DNA from: Bacteroidales bacterium
GTDB lineage: Bacteria; Bacteroidota; Bacteroidia; Bacteroidales; VadinHA17
Assembly: GCA_025455535.1 (NCBI GenBank)
Contig: JALOMM010000035.1
Span: 1 to 10,090 of the forward strand
Length of the DNA: 10,090 bases
Direction: 5' to 3'
Position numbers and translations under genes: made by a program. Shown piece after piece: positions 1 through 6,556 of the stretch (positions are counted from its first letter, which is position 1; each line of letters starts with the position of its first letter). The notes under the pieces were generated by a model. That model saw only the letters and a list, made by a program, of their open reading frames with translations. It was not told the origin of the DNA and ran no database searches.

Positions 1-124
1 GCAGTGCCTGGTCAAGTATCCACTCAATCTGACCGTTGGTGCTGCGAAACTCATCAGAGGCCCATTTCTCGATGGCACTCAGCTTGCCGGGATCGATCCG
101 TATGACAAAGGACTTCTTCTGCAT
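1..124 (-). CDS. Arc-family ribbon-helix-helix DNA-binding protein (partial, C-terminus outside window)
   Basis: The frame opens with ATG at 124 and stays open to the left edge, giving 41 visible residues. It begins MQKKSFVIRIDP, followed by an amphipathic stretch (LSAIEKWASDEFRSTNG) and QIEWILDQAL. This is the layout of an Arc/MetJ-type ribbon-helix-helix fold: a short basic beta strand that pairs in the dimer and enters the DNA major groove, then helix A, a turn with an asparagine and glycine, and helix B. Such proteins are small homodimeric repressors or DNA-binding accessory proteins. Only 2 bp separate this start from the stop of the SPFH gene, so the two are almost certainly co-transcribed and may be translationally coupled; no strong Shine-Dalgarno is visible. 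The stop lies beyond base 1, so full length is unknown. A role in regulating its own operon is inference. Confidence 0.8.
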   Translation of the reverse strand, partial: MQKKSFVIRIDPGKLSAIEKWASDEFRSTNGQIEWILDQAL

Positions 125-126
125 GA

Positions 127-981
127 CTACTGATGAAGCGTTCCGGCATTGATGACAGGATTCGCATCCTTGTCACCGCACAGCACCACCATTAAGTTGC
201 TCACCATTGCAGCCTTTTTCTCCTCGTCAAGCTCAATGATACCCTTTTCCGAGAGTTGCTCGAGAGCCATCTCGACCATTGATACTGCTCCCTCGACAAT
301 CTTGAACCGCGCGGCCACAACAGCTGTCGCCTGCTGACGGCGTAACATCGCACCGGCGATCTCTTCAGCGTAGGCGATGTAGTTTATCCTTGCTTCGATC
401 ACATTGATGCCGGCAATATTCAGCCTCTCACGAATCTCCCTCTCGAGTTCATCATTAACCTCTTCTCCCCCGCTGCGAAGGGTCAGCTTGTCATCATGAC
501 CTTCCCAGTTGTCGTAAGGATATAGCCCTGCCAGCTTGCGAAGAGCAGCATCACTCTGAACAAGCACAAAATGCTCATAGTTATCAACATCAAAAGCTGC
601 CTTATAGGTGTTATCAACCTTCCAGACAAGTACCAGCCCTATCTTTATAGGGTTCCCGTTCTTGTCGTTTACCTTGATAGGCTCGCTGTCAAAGTTCCTG
701 GCACGGAGGGAAATCTTCTTCCTCACATAGAAGGGTAACGCCCACCAGAATCCGTTAGTCTTCACGGTGCCCCTGTAAGCCCCGAAGAGAACCATCACCA
801 TTGATTCATTTGGATTGACCACCATTAAACCGGGAAGGATAAGGAAGGTCACAACGATCAGAATCGCACCCAGCCAGAAAACCTCATTAATAAATGAGAA
901 TACCATGGCTGTTGCCACCAGAAAGCCTAACAGCAGGAAGAGATATCCCGATGCGGCATTGAATTTCTTTTCTTCTTTCAT
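127..981 (-). CDS. SPFH/band-7 domain membrane protein
   Basis: This 284-residue protein has two hydrophobic segments near the N-terminus (about residues 13-31 and 35-54). A stomatin/prohibitin/flotillin/HflK-like domain follows, roughly residues 52-230. Typical SPFH features are the VVNPNES entry, the beta-rich KVNDKNGNPIKIGLVLVWKV stretch, the YAEEIAGAMLRRQQA helix and an Ala/Glu-rich helical region after it. Family members form membrane-bound oligomeric rings or scaffolds in lipid microdomains and often regulate membrane proteases; the substrate of this one cannot be told from sequence. The C-terminal tail (about 230-284) is helical and then polar. The ATG at 981 is supported by the basic MKEEKK start just before the first membrane segment and by a Bacteroidota-type promoter close upstream. 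The gene is followed at 2 bp by an Arc-type protein gene. Confidence 0.9.
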   Translation of the reverse strand: MKEEKKFNAASGYLFLLLGFLVATAMVFSFINEVFWLGAILIVVTFLILPGLMVVNPNESMVMVLFGAYRGTVKTNGFWWALPFYVRKKISLRARNFDSEPIKVNDKNGNPIKIGLVLVWKVDNTYKAAFDVDNYEHFVLVQSDAALRKLAGLYPYDNWEGHDDKLTLRSGGEEVNDELEREIRERLNIAGINVIEARINYIAYAEEIAGAMLRRQQATAVVAARFKIVEGAVSMVEMALEQLSEKGIIELDEEKKAAMVSNLMVVLCGDKDANPVINAGTLHQ

Positions 982-988
982 GATTTAT

Positions 989-1031
989 GATATTATTATG
1001 ATATCACAAAGATATTATTTTAAATCACAAA
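989..1031. repeat. Two-copy imperfect tandem repeat in the divergent promoter region
   Basis: Two adjacent units occur: 989-1010 (22 bp) and 1011-1031 (21 bp). Each starts with GATATTATT and ends with ATCACAAA, with 4-5 differing bases between, so the repeat period is about two helical turns. The first unit also holds the 8-bp palindrome TGATATCA (999-1006). The block lies between the SPFH start and the methyltransferase start and overlaps the predicted minus-strand -7 box. This is what a tandem operator looks like, but the region is AT-rich and no binding protein is known. Confidence 0.65.
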
Positions 1032-1038
1032 AGTCAAG
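1007..1038 (-). promoter_or_regulatory. Bacteroidota-type promoter for the SPFH operon
   Basis: Read on the minus strand, CTTG (1038-1035) is followed after exactly 20 bp by TATCTTTG (1014-1007). This fits the Bacteroidota vegetative consensus of a TTTG-like -33 box and TAnnTTTG at -7 with a 19-21 bp spacer. Transcription would begin near base 1001-1003, giving an untranslated leader of about 20 bases before the ATG at 981. The -7 box spans the junction of the two tandem repeat units. Confidence 0.6.
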
Positions 1039-1056
1039 GAAAACCGAAAATAAATT

Positions 1057-1064
1057 TACATTTG
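1057..1064 (+). promoter_or_regulatory. Possible -7 element for the methyltransferase gene
   Basis: TACATTTG matches the Bacteroidota -7 consensus TAnnTTTG on the plus strand, only 4 bases before the ATG at 1069. No TTG-like -33 element lies at the expected distance; the bases there belong to the opposing promoter's -33 box. If it is used, transcription would begin at or within a base or two of the start codon, producing a leaderless mRNA. The assignment is weak. Confidence 0.3.
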
Positions 1065-1068
1065 GGTC

Positions 1069-1866
1069 ATGCATGACAGGCACAAGGACAGGGAGCAGTA
1101 TTTCAGGGAACAGGCCCTGACAACAGCCAGGCACGTTATACCATTCATAAACAGCACATTACAGGTTAATGAAGAGATTTCCGTTCTTGAGATCGGATGC
1201 GGCGAGGGAGGGAATCTGAAGCCATTCCTGGATGCAGGATGCAGAAGAATTACCGGAATTGACATTTCTGAAGGGAAGATATCTAATGCACGGAATTTTT
1301 ATTCCGCAATACCAGGAGGGGAGAAGGTTGAATTCATTGCAGCCGACATCTATGATTCAGCGTCGGCCGGCAAATTTGACCTCGTGATGATGCGTGATGT
1401 ACTGGAGCATATACATGACCAGAAGAGGTTTCTCGGTTTCGTTAAGCTGTTTCTTGACAAGCGAGGGGTGCTGTTCATTGGTTTTCCTCCGTGGAACAAC
1501 CCCTTCGGAGGGCATCAGCAGATGTGTGAAAGCAGGATACTCTCGAAGCTGCCATGGTTCCATCTTCTCCCAGAAGCTATGTACCGCGGCATCCTGAAGA
1601 TGTTCGGGGAGAGTGAGGCCAGGATTGAGGGTTTGCTTGAGATCAAGGAGACTGGCATTAACCTCGGGTGGTTTGAACGAACCATAAAAAAAGAGGGATT
1701 TCATATTCTCAAGAAATCCCTCTGGTTCATCAACCCTAATTTTGAAGTAAAATTCGGGCTCCGTCCCCGGCGTCTGCCTCAGTTCCCGGGATCAATACCC
1801 TTCCTGCGGAACTTTATGACAACCACGGGCTACTATATTATTTCAGTGCCTCCTCAAGGGCATTGA
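1069..1866 (+). CDS. Class I SAM-dependent methyltransferase
   Basis: This 265-residue protein has a Rossmann-type methyltransferase core in its first half. Motif I is VLEIGCGEGGN (about residues 39-49). The acidic residue that binds the SAM ribose is D65 in TGIDIS, the adenine-side acid is in AADIYD (D93), and the motif IV region is FDLVMMRDVLEHIHD (103-117). This is the Methyltransf_11/UbiE-like arrangement. The second half, with many aromatic residues and the segments GFPPWNNPFGGHQQ and LRNFMTTTGYYIISV, probably shapes the acceptor site. The substrate cannot be named. The ATG at 1069 is chosen because MHDRHKDREQYF reads as a natural N-terminus and there is no space for a longer one. The gene stands alone, is divergent from the SPFH operon, and overlaps the 3' end of the downstream minus-strand peptidase gene by 29 bp. 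Confidence 0.88.
   Translation: MHDRHKDREQYFREQALTTARHVIPFINSTLQVNEEISVLEIGCGEGGNLKPFLDAGCRRITGIDISEGKISNARNFYSAIPGGEKVEFIAADIYDSASAGKFDLVMMRDVLEHIHDQKRFLGFVKLFLDKRGVLFIGFPPWNNPFGGHQQMCESRILSKLPWFHLLPEAMYRGILKMFGESEARIEGLLEIKETGINLGWFERTIKKEGFHILKKSLWFINPNFEVKFGLRPRRLPQFPGSIPFLRNFMTTTGYYIISVPPQGH
1686..1723 (-). terminator. Rho-independent terminator of the peptidase operon, inside the methyltransferase gene
   Basis: On the minus strand AGAGGGATTTC (1723-1713) is followed by a 10-base loop and its perfect complement GAAATCCCTCT (1702-1692). A run of seven T continues to 1686, including the last base of the stem. An uninterrupted 11-bp stem with a T-tract is a textbook intrinsic terminator. 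It lies 115 bases past the stop of the minus-strand metallopeptidase gene, so it most likely ends the two-gene peptidase transcript. It is wholly within the coding sequence of the convergent methyltransferase (around the residues KKEGFHILKKSLW). In the plus direction there is no T-tract after the stem, so methyltransferase transcripts should pass it. Confidence 0.75.
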
Positions 1867-3871
1867 TTACCGGCTGGGCTGATATCTTCACTCCCACTGC
1901 CCCGTTCATCCAGTGCTGGGGGGTAAGACGCCCCTGTTTATACATCCGGTCTACCTCTGCCGCAAAGTCCTTCCCCTTGAGATAATCCTCTATCTGGAAC
2001 TGTATTATCTGTCCGTATGAATAGTTCGGCAGGTAAAGCGGCACGTCTATCATATGAGAGTAGATCGCCAGTATCGGAGAGTCGGCAATGCCCATGACCG
2101 GAGAGAAGTATTTATTCCATACCTCAATTGCGAAAGCCACCGTCTGTTCCTTAAGCTGTGCCGGTGTTGCCTCAGGGTTCTCATAGAGCCACTTCCATAC
2201 TTTCATCTCTACCATCCCCACTCCCATTATCTCCATCAGTGACCATGCAGCATCAAGCATCTGCAGCTTCTCTTTCTCAGGGTTCTCTTCCTTTATGCCG
2301 AGAAGTTTCAGGTCGCGGTCCTGGAAAAGGAATGCAGTTGCTTCTGTAAATCCGGTGTTAGGCACACCCGAAAGCATGAAATAATCAACATCATAGAGTG
2401 ATATTGTCTGCTCGACGTTGTGTCCGAACTCATGGACTGCAATGTTATATCCTTTGTAGTCCATGCCCTTGTCTGAGATACGGGTTCTGAGATGGGAAAC
2501 AGAGCCTTTCATTGCGGCGCCCCAGGCATGTCCTGATCCGCGGGCGGGGTCAACAACTATCTTGTCAGCAATGTATTTCGCCCTCTCCGGTGACCATCCA
2601 AGCTTGACCAGCATCGCCGGCATATCGTTCCGGAATGCGGCAGGATCGGGATAGAGTGCTGATGTCTTCGCGGTCAGCATGCTCTCAGGGATTGCGCTGC
2701 GCGACTTGAAGCCGTCATACCATATATCATAGGGTCTCAGGTCACGGCCCAGTCTCTGCTTAATTATTTCAGCCAGAGAAACAAGCTGAGGTGTACTGAG
2801 GTAGGCATCAAAGAGGGCTTCGATCTCCTCCTGCGCTATCTCCATCTCACCTGCAAACTTCCGGAGGATGGCAGTGTTCATCCCGGGGCTGAACGGATCG
2901 ATAGCCCTGTGTGCCTTAAAGATATTCACCACCTGTGCGTACCTGGCATCAGGCTCCGGGGCAAGCTGCACTTCTGCTCCCTCCTTTGTCACCCTGTTCG
3001 AATAGGGAGCCCACTCATACTCCGGATTGTTTACAACCTTCCCGGGTATCTCCTGCCTGATGATACGCTCCATGACCCGGTAGATCATCTCCTGTTTCTC
3101 CGGACCATTTTTCGTATCGGCATAGTTGGCCTTGATCTCGTCACGCAGGTTCCAGTGTGAAAGGAGTACCATATCATCAGGAAAGATCTGACGACCGTCG
3201 TCTGTCCTCAGCTTACCCATATATATATTATATTCAGCTACATACATGGAAGCATTACCTGACGCAACAGCCATTGCCTGATTAAGTTCGGCAGGAACGC
3301 GTGATACGAATTGGTCTCCTAAGCGGGCCATGGCCCACTCTTCGCGGCTCCATTTCTCACCCAGCTCCTCCTTCTCCGCAAGGGTGTAATAGGGAAAGTT
3401 AAGGGCAATAACGAAAGCTATCTTGTTTGAATAGAAGTCTGACTGCAGATGTGATCCGACCGAATAATTCCCGAACATTTTGTCAATCTCATCAATCTCA
3501 CCTCCAGTCTCATCCAGGACTTTTTTCAGATCTAATGTGATCTCATTAAGGTTACCGCCAAGCGATTCAAAATAGTTGCTGATCTTAAAAAAGACCTCGC
3601 TCCTCTTCTGCGGACTGGCAATGTAATTTGCCGCCACGAAGTCAGCGAACTGCTGTGCTGAGCCGTCCTCTTCCCTCCAGAGTGATGCTGCGTGCCTTAC
3701 ACCCTTCTCAAGGATGAATGCATCAGTTTCAGGTTGTGAAGAACGTATGCCATCTATTGAACTAACAATAGTGGCTTCATCAATGAAACCTGCGGCTGAC
3801 TCTGCGGTCTTCTTTTCAGGCGTTGCGCAGGCTGTTAATGCTGCAATCATAAGTAAGATGATCTTTTTCAT
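1838..3871 (-). CDS. Zinc metallopeptidase lipoprotein, gluzincin (HEFGH, M3-like)
   Basis: This 677-residue protein starts with a lipoprotein signal peptide, MKKIILLMIAALTAC, with lipobox LTAC and lipidated C15. The zinc site is HEFGH at residues 480-484, with a likely third ligand E510 in GFTEATAF, 25 residues after the second histidine. That spacing and the HEFGH wording resemble family M3 oligopeptidases in clan MA; it is not M49, which has HExxxH. The roughly 450 residues before the site are mostly helical, as in the clam-shell oligopeptidases. The likely role is cutting short peptides in the periplasm or at the outer membrane. The start is 27 bp after the stop of the M2-type peptidase gene, so the two form an operon. 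The 3' end overlaps the convergent methyltransferase gene, and the probable terminator lies at 1686-1723. The exact family is uncertain; the zinc-peptidase call is firm. Confidence 0.85.
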   Translation of the reverse strand: MKKIILLMIAALTACATPEKKTAESAAGFIDEATIVSSIDGIRSSQPETDAFILEKGVRHAASLWREEDGSAQQFADFVAANYIASPQKRSEVFFKISNYFESLGGNLNEITLDLKKVLDETGGEIDEIDKMFGNYSVGSHLQSDFYSNKIAFVIALNFPYYTLAEKEELGEKWSREEWAMARLGDQFVSRVPAELNQAMAVASGNASMYVAEYNIYMGKLRTDDGRQIFPDDMVLLSHWNLRDEIKANYADTKNGPEKQEMIYRVMERIIRQEIPGKVVNNPEYEWAPYSNRVTKEGAEVQLAPEPDARYAQVVNIFKAHRAIDPFSPGMNTAILRKFAGEMEIAQEEIEALFDAYLSTPQLVSLAEIIKQRLGRDLRPYDIWYDGFKSRSAIPESMLTAKTSALYPDPAAFRNDMPAMLVKLGWSPERAKYIADKIVVDPARGSGHAWGAAMKGSVSHLRTRISDKGMDYKGYNIAVHEFGHNVEQTISLYDVDYFMLSGVPNTGFTEATAFLFQDRDLKLLGIKEENPEKEKLQMLDAAWSLMEIMGVGMVEMKVWKWLYENPEATPAQLKEQTVAFAIEVWNKYFSPVMGIADSPILAIYSHMIDVPLYLPNYSYGQIIQFQIEDYLKGKDFAAEVDRMYKQGRLTPQHWMNGAVGVKISAQPVINALEEALK

Positions 3872-3898
3872 TTGACTTCGTTTTTAACCGGTATCTGT

Positions 3899-5566
3899 TT
3901 ACTGAACAAACTGCAATGCGTAATACTTTGCCGTAAGCTTTTCCCCTGTTGCCTTTTCAATCATATCATTCCATTGATACCTTGCTCCGGGCATAAACAC
4001 ATTATTCCTGAAATAATCGCCAACTGCTTTATCTCCAGCCAGCGAGGTGCCGGTCAGGACATTCGACTCAATATGGGCATAGAACTGTGAAGCCAGCAGC
4101 TCTCCGAGCAGGTAATTATGGTAATAGCAAGGATAGAGAGCCACGTGTATCTTCGTTGCCCAGTCAGGCATGTCACGCCCTTCAGGCTTCTTCACCATCT
4201 GGTATTTTTCGACGATATCCCACCAAACCTGGTTCAGGTTCTGGTCAGGATTCTCATACATTGCCTTTTCAAAGCGGTACATCACCTGTGCCCAGCGGCT
4301 GAAGACCAGCTGCTGCAGGCGCAGCGCCTTTTCGCTTTCACCGGATATCCTGTCACGTTCTTTTTCGTCGATGATATTCATGTCGCACATCCACTGCGGA
4401 TCAGTTGCCAGTCTGCCGAAGAAATTGGCGATGGCTTCCGTGGTGAAAGTATGCGCAGCATCACGCAGTGTGAACGGCAGGGTAATATCATTGTAGTATG
4501 AATAAACTCCGTGACCCAGTTCATGAAGAATTGTGTTCATCCAGTACGAATCGGGCCTTATATTGTCAAGTGTTCTCACATCACCGGCTCTGTCTATGTC
4601 AGTACAGAACGCATGCTGGTTTTTTCCCGGTTTCTCGTACAGGTCGCTTTTTGCCAGGATGGCATCAACCGGAAGGCCAATGCCGGCATAAAAGTCAGTC
4701 ACCAGTTTCACCGGATCATTTTTTTCATAGTAGCTGTCAAAGTCTACAGTGTATATCTCCGGAGCCTCCTGAAAGTACCTGTTCTGGTAGTGCCATGGCT
4801 GCAGTTCCGCGATCTCTATCCCATAACGCCCTGCAAAATAGGCATCAATATCTCCCTTAAGCTGAGCAAAGTTGTCGCGGGTAAGACTGTCAAGCTCATC
4901 AAAGATCATGGTAACATCTTCAGGCTTCTGACCCGAAAGTTCGAGACTCATCGTGTGATAGTTGGCAAATCCGAGCTTCTGTGCAATTTTATTGCGGTGC
5001 TTCACCAGGCTGATCACATCCTCAGAGACCAGCGGGCCTATCATCTTATGCCCCTCCCATGCTGCCTGAAGCTCGCCGCTGTCCTTCGAGTTACGGAGTA
5101 CCTCCTCCACCTCGTTGTCTGACAACGTCTTGCCCTCGACTGATGCCCTAAAGTTAGAGTACTTCTTATTGATTGCCGTCTCCATCCTGATCTGTTCAGA
5201 GATCAGGCTGGTATCTATCTGACCCTGAAGGTATGAGTTGTACAACAGCTCAAGCTGCCTGGCAAGGAGCGGATCCTTTACCATTCCCGACTCTTTCATC
5301 TCCTTCAGCCCGGCGAAAGCCACAGGATCGACAAAAAAGCTTACATAATCTATTGTTGCCTTTTCACTGCGGGCCCAGGCCTCGTCAGTACCGTTTATGT
5401 TTGCTTCCCACGATGCAAGGGCATTTTCCCTGTACAGAGGAATTATTTTCGCTTCATATGCGGAGATAAACTCCCTCATCCGGTTTTCCATTTTCTCCTG
5501 TTTTGATGTACATGACCATAACATGGTCAACACTACAATTAAATAGATAGATACTCTTCTCATCAT
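3899..5566 (-). CDS. M2 family (angiotensin-converting-enzyme-like) zinc metallopeptidase lipoprotein
   Basis: This 555-residue protein starts with MMRRVSIYLIVVLTMLWSC, a signal peptide with a lipobox-like LWSC (C19; the tryptophan is unusual). The zinc site is HELGH at 348-352, with E377 in TFTTEAIANFFG as the probable third ligand. Family M2 also shows in the early helical part (AYEAKIIPLYRENALASWEAN), in the segment AAWEGHKMIGPLVSEDV followed by RNKIAQKLGFANYHTM, and in the C-terminal GARYQWNDMIEKATGEKL. M2 enzymes are peptidyl-dipeptidases; bacterial members are about this length, one catalytic domain. It probably trims peptides outside the cytoplasm. It is the first gene of an operon with the larger zinc peptidase 27 bp downstream. 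Two ATG codons lie in tandem (5566 and 5563) and either could be used. The upstream gap holds hairpins but no convincing promoter. Confidence 0.88.
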   Translation of the reverse strand: MMRRVSIYLIVVLTMLWSCTSKQEKMENRMREFISAYEAKIIPLYRENALASWEANINGTDEAWARSEKATIDYVSFFVDPVAFAGLKEMKESGMVKDPLLARQLELLYNSYLQGQIDTSLISEQIRMETAINKKYSNFRASVEGKTLSDNEVEEVLRNSKDSGELQAAWEGHKMIGPLVSEDVISLVKHRNKIAQKLGFANYHTMSLELSGQKPEDVTMIFDELDSLTRDNFAQLKGDIDAYFAGRYGIEIAELQPWHYQNRYFQEAPEIYTVDFDSYYEKNDPVKLVTDFYAGIGLPVDAILAKSDLYEKPGKNQHAFCTDIDRAGDVRTLDNIRPDSYWMNTILHELGHGVYSYYNDITLPFTLRDAAHTFTTEAIANFFGRLATDPQWMCDMNIIDEKERDRISGESEKALRLQQLVFSRWAQVMYRFEKAMYENPDQNLNQVWWDIVEKYQMVKKPEGRDMPDWATKIHVALYPCYYHNYLLGELLASQFYAHIESNVLTGTSLAGDKAVGDYFRNNVFMPGARYQWNDMIEKATGEKLTAKYYALQFVQ

Positions 5567-5610
5567 TTTTGTTTTGGATTTTGCGAAGGTAAAAAAAATG
5601 GAACAGATAA

Positions 5611-5658
5611 AAGGTGATACGACACACCTTCAGTGCCCGAGCGATTTCCTCCGGGCAC
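5611..5658 (-). terminator. Tandem hairpins between the sigma-factor operon and the peptidase operon
   Basis: On the minus strand, GTGCCCG (5658-5652) pairs with CGGGCAC (5639-5633) across a 12-base loop. Two bases later AAGGTG (5630-5625) pairs with CACCTT (5616-5611) across an 8-base loop, followed by TTAT. The second has only a short T-tract, so it is at best a weak intrinsic terminator for the sigma/small-ORF transcript. AAAGGTG at 5662-5656 could also pair with the CACCTTT of the second hairpin, so alternative folds are possible. It could instead be a leader structure of the M2 peptidase mRNA. Nothing else was recognised in the 160-bp gap 5567-5726. Confidence 0.35.
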
Positions 5659-5726
5659 CTTTATGGTTAAATATCGAAATCAGCCGCAGATGAGCAGGTG
5701 AGATGCAGAAAAGACAAAAAGGCAGC

Positions 5727-5933
5727 TCAGTGTACCCTGGTGCCGTGGTGTATCTTCTCAAGCAAACCTGCTATTACATGGTCTTCAGGCTGAAGATCAA
5801 GACCGGGCAAAATAGCCTTCAGTTCATGATCGATACCGAAAGCATCTGCCACCAGATCATTGGTGCAGGTTTCAATTTCGCTGTAAGAAAGTAATCGGGT
5901 AGAGATATTATCCATAGGCGTTGTTGTTCTCAT
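5727..5933 (-). CDS. Small unrecognised protein downstream of ECF sigma factor
   Basis: This 68-codon ORF begins 35 bp after the sigma-factor stop, in the same direction. I do not recognise a family. The sequence is soluble-looking, with no signal peptide or membrane segment, and is acidic in the middle. It has two predicted helices (LLSYSEIETCTNDLVADAF and PEDHVIAGLLEKIHH) around a hydrophobic ILPGLDL segment, and a basic/histidine-rich end. Its composition reads like a real protein, not like a shadow frame. The start could be Met1 (5933) or Met7 (MDNIST, 5915); the latter sits just behind an inverted repeat. The position suggests co-expression with the sigma factor. A partner or anti-sigma role is only inference: classical anti-sigma factors are membrane proteins, but a small soluble one, Reo, is encoded next to EcfO in Bacteroides fragilis. 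Confidence 0.6.
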   Translation of the reverse strand: MRTTTPMDNISTRLLSYSEIETCTNDLVADAFGIDHELKAILPGLDLQPEDHVIAGLLEKIHHGTRVH

Positions 5934-5947
5934 ATGAGAAAAACGCC
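5917..5947 (-). promoter_or_regulatory. Inverted repeat over the start of the small ORF
   Basis: The perfect 14-bp palindrome TTCTCATATGAGAA (5927-5940) is flanked by a second pair of arms, GGCGTT (5917-5922) and AACGCC (5942-5947). The two sides are offset by 4 and 1 unpaired bases. In the minus-strand mRNA this folds into a hairpin with an asymmetric internal loop and the AUG at 5933 at its tip; the alternative AUG at 5915 follows one base after the hairpin. It could control translation of the small ORF or be a DNA operator. No T-tract follows, so it is not a standard terminator. Confidence 0.45.
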
Positions 5948-5968
5948 CTTATCTCTGCAAAAATTGTC

Positions 5969-6556
5969 TCAGCTGATTGAAAGAGTAATATTTTTTTCTT
6001 CCATTATCTTCCGCATGTTAATGAGGGCATAGCGCATGCGACCGAGGGCGGTGTTGATACTCACTCCGGTCATATCAGCTATCTCCCTGAAGCTCATTCC
6101 GGCATAATGACGCATTATCACCACCTCGCGCTGGTCCTCAGGGAGCTCGCTGACGAGACGACGGACGTCACGAAGCACCTGACGGCGCACCATCACATCC
6201 TCAACATTCTCATCGGCAAGCCTGCGTGAGTTGAAAAGATCGCTCTCATAGTCATCATTCAAGACTATGCCCATCTGTTTTTCATGCCTGAAATGATCGA
6301 TGATGAGATTGTGGGCAATGCGCATCACCCATGACAGAAATCTGCCATCATCCTGGTACCGGCCTGCACGGACAGACTGAACAACCTTCAGGAAAGTATC
6401 CTGAAAGATGTCATCCGCGAGATCACGACTTCTGATGTAAAGGCTGATATAGGAATAAACCTTGCTCTTATGCCTAAGGATCAGGAGCTCGATGCTCCTC
6501 TCATCACCGTTCATGAAACTGGTAATCAGTTCATAATCGGTCTTTGTACTCTTCAT
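5969..6556 (-). CDS. ECF-type RNA polymerase sigma-70 family factor
   Basis: This 195-residue protein has only sigma regions 2 and 4. Region 2 spans about residues 22-90, with DLADDIFQDTFLKV (45-58, core-polymerase contact) and the -10-binding part GRFLSWVMRIAHNLIIDHFR. Region 4 spans about 126-180, with LPEDQREVVIMRHYAGMSF and a helix-turn-helix (REIADMTGVSINTALGRMRYAL) for the -35 element. It directs polymerase to a specific promoter set. No membrane anti-sigma gene is adjacent; a 68-codon ORF of unknown function follows after 35 bp. The start at 6556 is the only ATG in frame after a stop at 6590. That ATG lies in the 3' arm of an inverted repeat in the leader. The gene is divergent from uvrA with 136 bp between them. 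The wording is close to sigma factors common in Bacteroidales; which subgroup it belongs to cannot be decided here. Confidence 0.93.
   Translation of the reverse strand: MKSTKTDYELITSFMNGDERSIELLILRHKSKVYSYISLYIRSRDLADDIFQDTFLKVVQSVRAGRYQDDGRFLSWVMRIAHNLIIDHFRHEKQMGIVLNDDYESDLFNSRRLADENVEDVMVRRQVLRDVRRLVSELPEDQREVVIMRHYAGMSFREIADMTGVSINTALGRMRYALINMRKIMEEKNITLSIS

Noticed and set aside
1910..1945. GGGG/CCCC hairpin followed by TGTTTAT as a plus-strand terminator for the methyltransferase
   Set aside because: The stem is only about 4 bp and the T-tract is broken; too weak to call.
4511..5122. Long plus-strand ORF (203 codons) opposite the M2 peptidase gene
   Set aside because: It is an antisense shadow; the minus-strand frame carries clear M2 motifs and a lipoprotein signal.
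5584..5591. TACCTTCG on the minus strand as a -7 box for the M2 peptidase
   Set aside because: It has one mismatch in the TTTG part and no -33 box at the right distance.
5703..5894. Plus-strand ORF (63 codons) opposite the small ORF
   Set aside because: The minus-strand frame is more protein-like, is in line with the sigma gene, and has sensible spacing; this one is probably its shadow.
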